Below are positions 46,836-57,139 of a stretch of DNA of 64,000 nt, piece after piece. The position numbers were made by a program, and so were the translations under genes. Source of the stretch: Lolium rigidum (lineage: Eukaryota > Streptophyta > Magnoliopsida > Poales > Poaceae). The DNA lies in NCBI RefSeq assembly GCF_022539505.1, contig NC_061513.1, positions 345,107,617 to 345,171,616 on the forward strand, read 5' to 3'. Numbering within the stretch: the first letter of the stretch is position 1; each line of letters opens with the position of its first letter. The notes below the pieces were generated by a model that saw only the letters and a list, made by a program, of their open reading frames with translations, had not been told where the DNA came from and ran no database searches.

Positions 46836-48555
46836 TGATGTCTACGGGAGCTTCTATTCTTGTAGACAGTGTTGGGCCTCCAAGAGCAGAGGTTTGTAGA
46901 ACAGCAGCAAGTTTCCCTTAAGTGGATACCCAAGGTTTATCGAACTCGGGGAGGAAGAGGTCAAAGATATCCCTCTCATGCAACCCTGCAACCACAAAGC
47001 AAGAAGTCTCTTGTGTCCCCAACACACCTAATAGGTGCACTAGTTCGGCGAAGAGATAGTGAAATACAGGTGGTATGAATAAGTATGAGCAGTAGCAACG
47101 GTGCCAGAAAAGTGCTTGGCGTGTAGTTGATGGTGGTGGTATTGCAGCAGTAGTAACACAGTAAAACAGTAAACAAGCAGTAGTAACGCAGTAGTAGTAA
47201 CGCAGCAGTATTTAGGAACAAGGCCTAGGGATTACACTTTCACTAGTGGACACTCTCAACATTGATCACATAACAGAATAGATAAATGCATACTCTACAC
47301 TTTTGTTGGATGATGAACACATTGCGTAGGATTACACGAACCCTCAATGCCGGAGTTAACAAGCTCCACAATAATGCTCATGTTTAAGTAACCTTTAGTG
47401 TAAGATAGATCAACGCTACTAAACCAAGTACTAGCATAGCATGCACACTTGTCACCTTCATGCATATGTAGGAGGAATAGATCACATCAATATTATCATA
47501 GCAATAGTTAACTCCACAATCTACAAGAGATCATGATCATAGCATAAACCAAGTACTAACACGGTGCACGCACTGTCACCTTTGCACACATGCAGGAAGA
47601 ATAACTACTTTAATAACACATCACTAGAGTAGCACATAGATAAATTGTGATACAACATGCTGCAATCATAAAGAGATATAAATAAGCACCTCACTATGCC
47701 ATTCAATGAGTAAGTATTCTGTGAAATATGGCCTAAGAGACCCACACGGTGCACACACTTGTCACCTTTACACACGTGGGACTAGGAGTCTCCGGAGATC
47801 ACATAGGTAAAACTCACTTGACTAGCATAATGACATCTAGATTACAAGCATCATCATATGAATCTCAATCATGTAAGGCAGCTCATGAGATTATTGTATT
47901 GAACTACATAGGAGAGAGATGAACCACATAGCTACCGGTACAGCCCCGAGCCTCGATGGAGAACTACTCCCTCCTCATGGGAGCAGCAGCGGTGATGAAG
48001 ATGGCGGTGGAGATGGCAGCGGTGTCGATGGAGAAGCCTTCCGGGGGCACTTCCCCGCTCCGGCAGCGTGCCGGAACGGAGATCCTGTCCCCCAGATCTT
48101 GGCTTCGCGATGGCGGCGGCTCTGGAAGGTTTCTGTGGGTTTCGTCAATTGGTATCGGGTTTTCTGATCCAGGGGCTTTATATAGGCGAAGAGGCGGCGC
48201 AGGAAGGTCGAAGGGGGGTCCACACCCTAGGGCGGCGCGGCCCCCCCTCTGGCCGCGCCAGCCTAGGGTTTGGTGGCCCTGTGGCCCCCCTCTGGTCCTT
48301 CCCGGGTGTTCTGGATGCTTCCGATGAAAATAGGAACTTTGGCGTTGATTTCGTCCGATTCCGAGAATATTTCGTTACTAGGATTTCTGAAACCAAAAAC
48401 AGCGAGAAAACGAGGAACTGGCACTTCGGCATCTTGTTAATAGGTTAGTTCCAGAAAATGCACGAATATGACATAAAGTGTGCATAAAACATGTAGATAA
48501 CATCAATAATGTGGCATGGAACACAAGAAATTATCGATACGTTGGAGACGTATCA
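46836..48555 (-). repeat. 5' LTR of copy D
   Basis: 1720 bp, minus strand from TGATACGTCTCC at 48555 to ...GTAGACATCA at 46836. Confidence 0.92.
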
Positions 48556-49760
48556 CCGCTCACGAGGACTGCTAGGAGGAGGAGTCGAGGGCCTTTGATG
48601 CTCTTGTGTAGGAGTCGGTTGCCTTTGCAAAAGGACGACGTACTTCTTCGGCCATAGGGAGAAACCGTGCTTGACATCGGCCAGTGTCCTCTCATCTTCA
48701 CCTCTAGGAATATCAAGCTCCACTGTTTCAAAACCCGGAACAACTTCATCCACCCCGACACGAACACAGCCAGGTGGAATGGGAATATGATGGTGCATTG
48801 CTCCATCTTCACTTGGGTACACATAGCCGACCGCCACCTTAACGGACGCGGTCCCGAATAACATATGTAGCTCGCAATCTGTCTTCTCCGTGACATAATC
48901 CACGGGGTAGCTTCCTCCACATCCGTCAAGATGCGAGGAACCGACACTGCTTCTTCGCTGAGATGGGGCAGCATCGGCTTGTGGATCCTGTAGAAACAGC
49001 GGCTGATCAGGTGCCCTCTGATTTTTCTCAAGAGCCTCCACCCTATTTAACAACTCTGTTAATGTGTCGGCGTCCTTCTTCTTCTTTCGCGAACGGCTTC
49101 TATAAGTGTCAGAGCTGTCCGGCCACGCTTCCTTCATGGTGAGACCTGGGCGAGCTCGTACCCGTCCAACGTGTTCAGGGTTCCCCAGAGCGAGTGTCAG
49201 CTCGTCATTCTCTCGATCGGGAATGTACACTCCCTTTCCGACCTTTTCAATTGCATCTACAAGCTTCGGTACAATTGCCTCAATTTTTTCCTTCCATTTT
49301 CCCTTCGCAACGATCAGCCCCTGTCTTTGGGTCCAACCCCGCCCCATGAGCGAACAACCGAACTTGGACCGTTCGGGCCGGTCCCATGTCCGTGGAGTGA
49401 TTCCTGCATTCATCGGTTTATTCTCAAACGCTATCCACTTCGGAATGACACTCTTGTAGCCACCGACCCCAAATGATGCGGAAGTTTCTTCTTTGAAGCA
49501 TTTTCGGTATTTTTCTTCGATCGGGACACAAAAGTAGACGATTGCTTATACTCCTTAAATGCGGGCCAGTGATCTTTTATCTTCACTAGATTATCATCGA
49601 ATACTGGATCTTCATTCTTATATTTGTCCCATAAATTTTTCAGAAAGTCTTGGAACTCGTTGTCATCCCCATCGAGTTCCGGACCACGGGCTCTCTCATA
49701 GATCAATTTCTGCACCGCTTCTTCCCCCTCCTCATCTCGGACGAAGGTGCCGTCCTCCAT
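48556..49760 (-). pseudogene. CACTA second gene, 5' part (transposase-24/Ptta-like)
   Basis: Starts at ATG 49758-49760 with an acidic segment (DNEFQDFLKNLWDKYKNED), shifts frame near 49467 (HHLGSV.. then YKSVIPKWIAFENKPMNAG) and continues open to the insertion point, including TPRTWDRPERSKFGCSLMGRGW, VGRVRARPGLTMKEAW, a basic RSRSRKKKK stretch and a Pro/Ser-rich end. The layout fits the plant En/Spm transposase-24-type product that accompanies TNP2 in CACTA elements. The frame resumes in 41766-39914 on the other side of copy D. One frameshift plus the insertion inactivate it. Confidence 0.75.
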
Positions 49761-50660
49761 ACCTCAATGTCACTGCAAAATTAAGAAAGCAATTGTATTT
49801 CATTCCTCATGTAATGATCATATAACAGATTAGAAGAGTGTGCAAGGGTTTCATACATAGCAAAATTAAGTGGGGTGTTCGAATATAGCAAGAAATAGTG
49901 GAACACCCTCAGATAGCATTTAGTTCTTGTTGCAATTTTAATTTGGCCGAACCAGAGATGATGTCAATGATGCATGGCATGATGATATTTGCAATCCTCA
50001 TGTTTTTCTGATGCAAAAAGATATAAAGTTTGTGCATAATGGAGTTGTAGAAAGAGAGTTATGAATATAGCAAGTTTTATCATTTTAAGCCCAAATTAAA
50101 ATGTTGTCCGATTTTTAGTTGTTCAAAAGTTTAAACAAACTTTATATATGGATAGATCATGTTTTTCTGATAGTCAAGGATATCAACTTTGTAAAATTTG
50201 GAGCTGTAAAAGCAAAGTTTTAAATGAAAAACTGTGTGTTTTCGTGGCAGGGGCATTTGACCGAACACCCTAAGGGCGTCGGCGTCCAGCAGGCGGCAAC
50301 GGCGAGGCGGCGTCGGCGTCTGGGCGTCTGGGCGTGGCGTCTGCGGCGAGGCGGCGTCGGCGAGGCTCGGCGAGGCGGCCTCGGTGAGGGCGCGCGTCGG
50401 CGAGGGCGGCATCGGCGAGGCCGCGTCGGCGTGCGCGTGAGCGGGGGAGGAAAGAAGCGCCGGGAGCGGAGGACTTACCTGCGGCGCCGGGGAGCAGGCG
50501 GCGGCCGACGGCGAGGCTGCGACGGCGGCTGCGACGGCGTGGCTGCGAACGGCGTGGTCTGCGCGCGAGGCTGCGAGGCTGCAAGGTCTCTGTGGCGCGC
50601 GGACAAGAAGGATTTGGGGAAATTTGCCCCGCGCCGCTAAGTCCTAACTAGGATAGACCC
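49761..50660. other. CACTA internal spacer, AT-rich then GC-rich
   Basis: 49761-50240 is AT-rich with no gene. 50260-50640 is a (ggcg)-rich stretch with open frames on both strands (for example 50224-50640) whose proteins are pure Arg/Gly/Ala composition; I treat these as artefacts. It may be a 5' leader of the second gene. Confidence 0.45.
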
Positions 50661-50661
50661 T

Positions 50662-50735
50662 TTGGTACCGGTTGGTACCACCAACCGGTACGAAAGGCCT
50701 TTCGTACCGGTTGGTGATACCAACCGGTACCAAAT
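50662..50735. repeat. Internal copy of CACTA-type ACCGGT palindromes
   Basis: Four ACCGGT cores in two mirrored pairs (taccggttggtacc, caccaaccggta, then the same with gata) sit 11 kb from the left end, far from either terminus. Together with 51992-52235 they bracket the accessory gene. Confidence 0.7.
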
Positions 50736-50737
50736 GT

Positions 50738-51150
50738 ATTTTTTTTTTCTTTTTCTTTTGGTGTTTTCGTTTCTTTTGCTGTTTTCTTTTCTGTTTTTTT
50801 TATCTTTTTTGTTCATTTTTCTATTTATTTTTCTATTTCTTATTTACTGTTTCTTTTTCTTTTCTTTTTAATTTTCTTTTCTGTTTCTTTTTTTCTTTTC
50901 TATTTCTTATTTTATATTTCTTTTTCTATTTCTTATTTTCTATTTCTTATTGACTGTTTCTTTTTCTTTTCTTTTTCTTTTTTCCTTTATGTTCATTTTT
51001 CTATTTCTTTTTCTATTTCTTATTTATGTTTCTTTTTTTTTCTTTTTTTTATGTTTTTTATTTATTTTCTTTCTATTTCTTTTTCTATTTCTTATTTTCT
51101 ATTTCTTTTTCTATTTCTTATTTTTCTTTTTTGTTTTCTATTTCTTTTCA
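50738..51150. repeat. T-rich (tttcttttt/ctatttctta) low-complexity tract
   Basis: About 410 bp of near-pure pyrimidine sequence built from tttctttttcta and tttcttatt units. All frames through it are Phe/Leu/Ser-only and not genes. Confidence 0.85.
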
Positions 51151-51322
51151 TTACTCCCGTCGTCCGCGCGGGAAACTTTCCCGCCACGACGCCGCGCGTG
51201 GGAGAGAAAAGGCGGGAAAGAAAGGGCGGAAATAAAATTTTATTACGATTGAACTCGAATTAAAAGTACATAGCTTAACTGAAAATTAAAGATACATGGC
51301 CAGATTCTACTGTTGGAGTCAT

Positions 51323-51850
51323 TCAGTCATACTCGTGCCTAGCCCTGTAGTAGTCGCCACTGTAGTCGTCGTAGTTGCCGTCATCATAGTCGCTGGCATC
51401 GGGGTCGCGGTACTCGAACGTCGGCGGGTGAGCACGCGTGGGCTGGGACTGAGGGTAGCGCAGGCGGGGGCCACGGTAGGCCATGACGCCCTGGAGAGTC
51501 CGGCCGCGCCACCGCAGCCGACGACCGGCCTCGTTGAAGTTCGAAGGAGGCGGGCCGCCCTCCTCATGCCTGGAAAGCGCCCTCTCACGCCGATTGATGA
51601 AGAAGCTTTCCCAAGTCGGGCTGTAGTCGGGATGCCACTGGGGATTCCTCCGCTGCTCTGGCGTGAGCTCGAAGTAGTAGTGGTTCGTGATGGCCATCTC
51701 GCGCGCCACACCTAGAGGGACTTGAGGGACCGGTACGCCTCCGACGCTTAGCAACCAGCCGGTCGGGACGCGGTAGCCCGGCGGGCAGGGGTAGTTTGAG
51801 GCGCAAAGCGCCTCCGCCTCCCGGGGGATTAGAGATACGATGGAGGCCAT
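51323..51850 (-). CDS. CACTA accessory protein of unknown function
   Basis: A 175-residue frame with its own minus-strand TATA box (51918-51925) about 70 bases upstream of ATG 51848-51850. The N-terminal half has a compact, gene-like sequence (YPCPPGYRVPTGWLLSVGG, VPLGVAREM, NHYYFELTPEQRRNPQWHP, WESFFINRRERALSRHE, GPPPSNFNEAGRRLRW), and the C-terminus is acidic and Tyr-rich (DASDYDDGNYDDYSGDYY). There is no signal peptide or known domain. I recall similar hypothetical proteins in cereals, but cannot confirm it. It is not a transposase and may be captured or nested cargo. The start is chosen because it follows the TATA box and begins the conserved-looking part; the frame itself is open further upstream. 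Confidence 0.6.
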   Translation of the reverse strand: MASIVSLIPREAEALCASNYPCPPGYRVPTGWLLSVGGVPVPQVPLGVAREMAITNHYYFELTPEQRRNPQWHPDYSPTWESFFINRRERALSRHEEGGPPPSNFNEAGRRLRWRGRTLQGVMAYRGPRLRYPQSQPTRAHPPTFEYRDPDASDYDDGNYDDYSGDYYRARHEYD

Positions 51851-51917
51851 GGGAGAGAATGATGAGGTTTGCAGATATGAGTCTAGATGTGATATGTAAA
51901 TGGAGGCCAAGCCTACA

Positions 51918-51925
51918 TATATATA
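51918..51925 (-). promoter_or_regulatory. TATA box of the accessory gene
   Basis: The minus strand reads ctatatatatgtagg, with TATATATA at 51925-51918. Spacing to the start codon is about 67 bases, consistent with a short leader. Confidence 0.6.
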
Positions 51926-51991
51926 GTGAAAAAATGGCGGGATGACAGAGGCGGGAACCGGTGGAAAGCGCGGGAAGAAAATAGGCGGGAA

Positions 51992-52235
51992 ACCTTTAGT
52001 ACCGGCTGGTGGGTGCAACCGGTACTAAAGGTGGTTTTTCTGTCATGTAACAAAACTGTCGGTGGGATAAGGACGCGTGGGTAACCTTTAGTACCGGCTG
52101 GTGGGTGCAACCGGTACTAAAGGTGGTTTTTCTGTCATGTAACAAAACTGTCGGTGCGATAAGGACGCGTGGGTAACCTTTAGTACCGGCTGGTGGGTGC
52201 AACCAGTACTAAAGCTGTCGGCAGGATAAGGATGC
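51992..52235. repeat. 91-92-bp tandem repeat with ACCGGY palindrome
   Basis: Units start aacctttagtaccggc at 51992, 52083 and 52175 (the third is partial). Each carries the near-palindrome cctttagtaccggctgg / caaccggtactaaagg. It lies just upstream of the accessory gene and between it and the plus-strand TATA at 52313. Confidence 0.85.
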
Positions 52236-52312
52236 CCTGCTCGATGAGATAAAGCATGTAGCGCACGACGCCCTGTCGGAGGAAGAAGACAAAGTAGAAG
52301 CGGCGCCGTGCC

Positions 52313-52320
52313 TATAAAAG
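52313..52320 (+). promoter_or_regulatory. Plus-strand TATA box upstream of the hairpin array
   Basis: TATAAAAG in gtgcctataaaaggagcatc, a strong plant TATA context. A start near 52345 would transcribe the 142-bp array (52392-52938) and run toward the 3' end of the TNP2 gene. An ATG follows at 52336 (gccatggcaagc). The promoter is divergent from the accessory gene promoter. Confidence 0.55.
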
Positions 52321-52391
52321 GAGCATCGATACGCCATGGCAAGCAGCTCAACAAGCCAACATGGATGGAGAGTTTCATCCCCATGGATGAA

Positions 52392-52938
52392 GGAAAGGGT
52401 TGGGAAATCTCCCGTGGCGGAACTTCTCGAAGATGCCCTTGGTGCACACGCCCTATGGCATCTTCGGAAGTTCCGCCTCGGAAAAATTTCCCTGCAAGCT
52501 CGCGAAAGACTCCATTTCCTCTAACAATGTTGGGGAAAGGGTTGGGAAATCTCCCGTGGCGGAACTTGTCGAAGACGCCCTTGGTGCACACGCCCTATGG
52601 CATCTTCGGAAGTTCCGCCTCGGAAAAATTTCCCTGCAAGCTCGCGAAAGACTCCATCTCCTCTAACAATGTTGGGGAAAGGGTTGGGAAATCTCCCGTG
52701 GCGGAACTTGTCGAAGATGCCCTTGGTGCACACGCCCTATGGCATCTTCGGAAGTTCCGCCTCGGAAAAATTTCCTTGCAAGCCCGTGAAAGACTCCATC
52801 TCCTCTAACAATGTTGGGGAAAGGGTTGGGAAATCTCCCGTGGCGGAACTTCTCGAATATGCCCTTGGTGCACATGCCCTATATATGGCATATTCGGAAG
52901 TTCCTCCTCGAATTTTTTTTCCTGCAAGCCCGTGAAAG
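52392..52938 (+). repeat. Four 142-bp tandem units, each with a foldable hairpin
   Basis: Unit starts (ggaaagggttggg) at 52392, 52534, 52676 and 52818, exactly 142 bases apart; the last is partial. Each unit has inverted arms ggcggaactt.tcgaagatgcc and ggcatcttcggaagttccgcc around a 19-base loop (52416-52437/52457-52477 in unit 1; 52558-52579/52599-52619; 52700-52721/52741-52761; 52842-52863/52887-52907). In unit 4 both arms change together. Units are open in all three forward frames, but 142 is not a multiple of three, so a repeated protein is unlikely. Confidence 0.88.
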
Positions 52939-53052
52939 CTACTTAACTAGTAAAACAAGCCAACCATCTCCATTGTTAATATCTTACATACAGTAACATC
53001 ATTGCACAAAAGTGATTTCCATATTGAGATACACAAGTTATGATCCCTATAT

Positions 53053-56000
53053 CTAGCTAGTCTTCTGAGTTTTCTTCGTCTGTTTCCCTTTCTTCTGACT
53101 GCGACGCAACCATGGACAATCTTCATTATTTAAGATGATGCTTGGGTCAATTTTTACCTTGAAGGGTGGAATATCATCAAACTTATTATAATCTTCTGAC
53201 ATGTCTGTCTTGTCCTCTACTCCCACGATGTTTCTTTTTCCTGAAAGAACTATGTGCCGCTTTGGCTCATCGTATGATGTGTCCTCTTGCCTTTCTTTTT
53301 TTTCGGTTTGCTAGACATGTCCTTCACATAAAAAACCTGAGCCACCTCACTGGCTAGGACGAATGGTTCGGTGTCGTACCCTAGATTCTTGAGATCCACT
53401 GTAGTCATTCCGTACTGCGGGTCTACCTGTACCCCGTCTTTCAGGTTGAACCATTTGCACCGGAACAAAGGGACCTTGAAATTAGGTCCATAGTCAAGTT
53501 CCCATATCTCCTCTATGTACCCATAATATGTGACCTTGTTCCCATTGTCATCTTCTGCATCAAAGCGGACACCACTGTTTTGGTTGGTGCTCTTTTTGTC
53601 TTGGGCGAACGTGTAAAATGTGTTCCCATTAATCTCGTACCCTTGAAAAGTCGATATAGTCGAAGATGGTTGCTTGGCCAACAAGTACAGCTGCTCGTCA
53701 TCAGTGACATTCATGAGATGTGTTTGCAACCAACCGCCGAAAGTCTTCATGTGTTCTCCAGCAATCCAATCTTCACGTTGCTCCGGGTATTTAGAGCGTA
53801 AGATATCCTTGTGTTCCTCTTTGTACGGAGCCACCAAGATGGAATTATGTAGAACTGTGTAGTGTGCTTGAGTGAAAGAATGTCCGTCCATACACGTTGT
53901 TGATTTCTTTCCTAGCGTGCCTTTTCCACGCAGTCTCCCCTCATAGCGCGATTCAGGACCACCGATCGGCTTAAGGTCGAGAATAAAGTCAACACAAAAC
54001 TCAATGACCTCCTCTCGTTCCATAGCCCTTGGAGATGCTTCCTTCCGGCCTAGCACGATTATGAACGTACTTCTTTAAGACTCCCATGAATCTCTCAAAG
54101 GGGAACATGTTGTGTAGAAATACCGGACCGAGAACGCCAATCTCTTCGACCAGGTGAACTAGGAGATGTGTCATAATATTGAAGAAGGATGGTGGGAACA
54201 CCAACTCGAAGCTGACTAGACATTGGACCACATCCTTCTGTAAATTTTGTAGAGTAAGTGGATCGATCACCTTCGAGAAATTGCATTGAGGAACGCACAT
54301 AGCTTCAAAATGGGTACTCGAACATTTTCCGGCGAAGCCCCCTCAATGCAACCGGAAGTAATTGTGTCATAATCACGTGGCAGTCATGAGACTTTAGGTT
54401 TTGAAACTTTTTCTCTGACATGTTTATTATTCCCTTTATATTCGACGAGAAGCCAGACGGGACCTTGATGCTACTCAGGGCTTCAAAAAAGATCTCCTTC
54501 TCCTCTTTGGTAAGAGCGTAGCTGGCAGGACCTTGATACTTCTCTGGATTCAGGTTGTTTCCTTCGTGGATACTTTGTTGGTCCTGCCGTGCATCCGGTG
54601 TATCTTTTGTCTTCCCATACACGCCCAAGAAGTTTAGCGAGGTTCACGCAAAGATTTTTCGTCACGTGCATCACGTCGATTGCAGAGTGAACCTCTAAGA
54701 ATTTCCAGTAGGGTAGCTCCCAAAATATCGACTTCTTCTTCCACATGGGTACGTGTCCGTCAACATCATGCGGAACAGATTGTCCGCCGGGACCCTTTCC
54801 AAAGATCACTTTTAAATCCTTGACCATATCATATATAACTTCCCCAGTAGGGCGGGTAGGCTTCGTTCGGTTATCTGCCTCACCTCCAAAATGCTTTCCT
54901 CTCTTTCTTACGTGATGTTGTTTTGGAAGAAATCGACGATGCCCCAGGTACACATTCTTGTTTCCCAAATAATTACTGTCAGTCTCACCTAAACAGTGTG
55001 TGCATGCATTGTATCCCTTGTTTGACTGCCCTGAAATGTTACCAAGAGCAGGCCAATCATTGATGGTTGCAAATAACAACGCTCGTAGGTTAAATTCCTT
55101 TTGTTCGTGCTCATCCCACACAGGTACACCTTCGTCACGCCACAACTCTAAAAGTTCTTCAACCAATGGCCTCAGGTACACATCAATGTCGTTGGCGGGT
55201 TGCTTCGGGCCCTGGATGAGCACTGGCATCATAATGAACTTCCGCTTCATGCACAACCAATGAGGAAGGTTATAGATACATAGAGTCACTGGCCAGGTGC
55301 TATGACTGGAGCTCTGCTCCCCGAAAGGATTAAAGCCATATGTACTTAGACCAAATCTTAAGTTCCTTGCGTCATCTGAAAATGACTTGAACTCTCTGTC
55401 GATTTTTCTCCACTGCGACCCGTCACATCTTTCTTACGGTCCTCTTTGTGCCATCGCAACAACTTGGCATGCTCTTTGTTCTGGAACAAACGTTTCAATC
55501 GTGGTATTATAGGAGCATACCACATCACCTTCGCAGGAACCCTCTTCCTGGGGGTGGACTCGCCCTCAACATCGCCAGGGTCATCTCGCCTGATCTTATA
55601 CCTCAATGCACTACATACAGGGCATGCATTTAAGTTTTCGTACTCCCCGCGGTAGAGGATGCAGTCATTGATGCATGCATGCATCTTCTGCACCTCTAAT
55701 CCTAGAGAGTAGACAACCTTCTTTGCTTCGTACGTAGTAGAGGGCAATACGTTCTCCCCTGGAAGCATCTTCTTTATTATTTTCAGCAACTTTTCAAATC
55801 CCTTGTCGAAGTACCATTCTCTCGCCTTCCACTCGCAGCAATTCCAGCGTGGTACCCAGCTTTTTCGACCATTCTCGCAATTTGGGTACAACAGTTTGTT
55901 GTGATCCTCTAACATTTTCTCCAACTTCAACCTCTCCTTTTCATTTTCGCAGTTCATCTTCGCATCAAGAATGGCCCGACCCAAATCGTCACCCGGGTCA

Positions 56001-56367
56001 TCAAAAATCGGCTCATCGAAAATGGGCTCTTCTTTAGCTTCGTCTTCCCCATTCTACTATTACCGTCTTCAGTGAATAAGGAATAGTTGTCACTATCCTC
56101 TTCTTCTTCGTTGTCTTCCAATATAACCCCTTTTTCTCCGTGCTTGGTCCAACAATTATAGCTGGGCATGAAACCGTTCTCCAGCAGGTGGACGTGAAGG
56201 GTCTTTGAGGTAGAGTAATCCTTCATATTCTTACAAGAACTACATGGACAATACATGAAACCATTCAACCGCATGTTTGCCTCAGCCACGTTGAGAAAAT
56301 AATGCATGCCATTAATGAACTCGGGATGGCACCGGTCACCGTACATCCATTGTCGACTCATCTGCAT
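53053..56367 (-). pseudogene. TNP2-type CACTA transposase, frameshifted
   Basis: Read from 56367: a transposase-associated domain (MSRQWMYGDRCHPEFINGM, CPCSSCKN), then TNP2 (KLLYPNCENGRKSWVPRWNC, CINDCILYRGEYENLNACPVC, YAPIIPRLKRLF; then LCIYNLPHWLC, FNLRALLFATINDWPALGN, YNACTHC, DVDGHVPMWKKKSIFWELPYWK), DUF4218 (FSKVIDPLTLQNLQKDVVQC, LVEEIGVLGPV, FMGVLKKYVHNRARPEGSI) and DUF4216 (WELDYGPNFKVPLFRCKWFN). The C-terminus ends at TAG 53053-53055. Frame breaks are evident near 56045, 55430, 54640, 54010 and 53280. The protein would excise and insert CACTA elements. The copy is broken. Confidence 0.9.
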
Positions 56368-56894
56368 TTTATATGTATATCAAAAATCATTAAGTACACA
56401 ACATCGTGGATATATGAATGACCAACTTAATTAGTTAATATTCAAGTTCATCACATAAAACTAATTGTTTTTATAAAAAAGAAGAGGGGCTCACCGAGGT
56501 GGTACCGTGCCGGCTAGGGGACGACGCTGGCGATCGACGGCGGTGAGGAGGGGATGATACTAATTAAAACCTACAAAACATACCATAATTTCAGCTCAAA
56601 TTGCATATAAAAAAAATCCCTAACTTAGGCATTTCATCGAACACCTTGCTAGCACTAGAAAAATAGTATGAGTTAAAACTACCAAAGAAATGAGCTAAAT
56701 TAGGAACGCCGGAAGGAAGGATGATATTGCTAACCCTTGGATAGATGTATGCCGTTAATCTTGTTAAAATGGTGGAGAAAAATGAAGATCATTGGAGTGT
56801 GAGAGGTGCAAAATATTTGGAAATGTGAGAGAGGATGAGAAGGAAATGAGATGCAGGGAGCTCGGGCGGGGCGGCGCGCGCTGATATAGCAGAA

Positions 56895-57136
56895 ACCCTT
56901 TAGTACCGGTTCCTTATATGAACCGGTACTAAAGGTGCAGCCCTGGCCCCACCTCCGCCTGGGAAATGGGCAGAAACCCTTTCATACCGGTTCGTAACAC
57001 GAACCGGTATAAAAGGGTCTTAACGAGCCGGTATTGATGTCCCACGCATGGAACCGGTATTAATAACGCCTTTCGTACCGGTTCGTAAGAGAACCGGTAC
57101 TAAAGACTTAGATGGATGAGAGGTTTTCTACTAGTG
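56895..57136 (-). repeat. CACTA right terminus with ACCGGT subterminal repeats
   Basis: Seven ACCGGT cores in tagtaccggttcc/gaaccggtacta style pairs precede the 22-bp TIR at 57115-57136. It is the promoter-proximal end for the minus-strand genes. Confidence 0.85.
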
Positions 57137-57139
57137 AGA

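Larger units (their letters stand above)
41767..48555 (-). mobile_element. Gag-less LTR retrotransposon (copy D) inside the CACTA element
   Basis: A 6789-bp element with LTRs at 41767-43483 and 46836-48555. Flanking 5-mers are CTGCT (41762-41766) and CCGCT (48556-48560), a target duplication with one change. It shares the LTR start TGATACGTCTCCAACGTATC, PPT, primer-binding site and non-coding internal tail with copies A and B, but there is no gag, protease or pol. In their place is one 231-codon frame (46629-45934). LTRs differ by about 1 percent outside the U5 end, so insertion is recent. It interrupts the second CACTA gene. Confidence 0.93.
39360..57136 (-). mobile_element. CACTA (En/Spm) DNA transposon
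   Basis: 17,777 bp, of which 6.8 kb is the nested LTR element D. The ends are perfect 22-bp inverted repeats (CACTAGTAGAAAACCTCTCATC at 39360-39381 and its complement at 57115-57136), flanked by 3-bp target duplications AGA (39357-39359, 57137-57139). Subterminal regions carry about seven ACCGGT motifs each. Genes on the minus strand are TNP2-type transposase (56367-53053), a second gene ending in an Ulp1-like protease (49760-39914) and a 175-residue accessory protein (51850-51323). The transposase is frameshifted several times, so this copy is no longer autonomous. Confidence 0.95.

Noticed and set aside
50224..50640. 138-codon Arg/Gly-rich frame
   Set aside because: Open in both directions through a (ggcg)-type repeat, with no domain and no promoter.
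50662..51263. Phe/Leu-rich frames of 60-100 codons resembling membrane proteins
   Set aside because: They come from a T-rich low-complexity tract. All three forward frames are open.
52308..52808. 166-codon frame over the 142-bp repeats
   Set aside because: The period is not a multiple of three, so each repeat is read in a different frame. The sequence evidence favours paired arms rather than protein, though a short protein from ATG 52336 cannot be excluded.
52392..52938. CRISPR-like array
   Set aside because: Units are directly tandem with no unique spacers, and the DNA is plant nuclear DNA.
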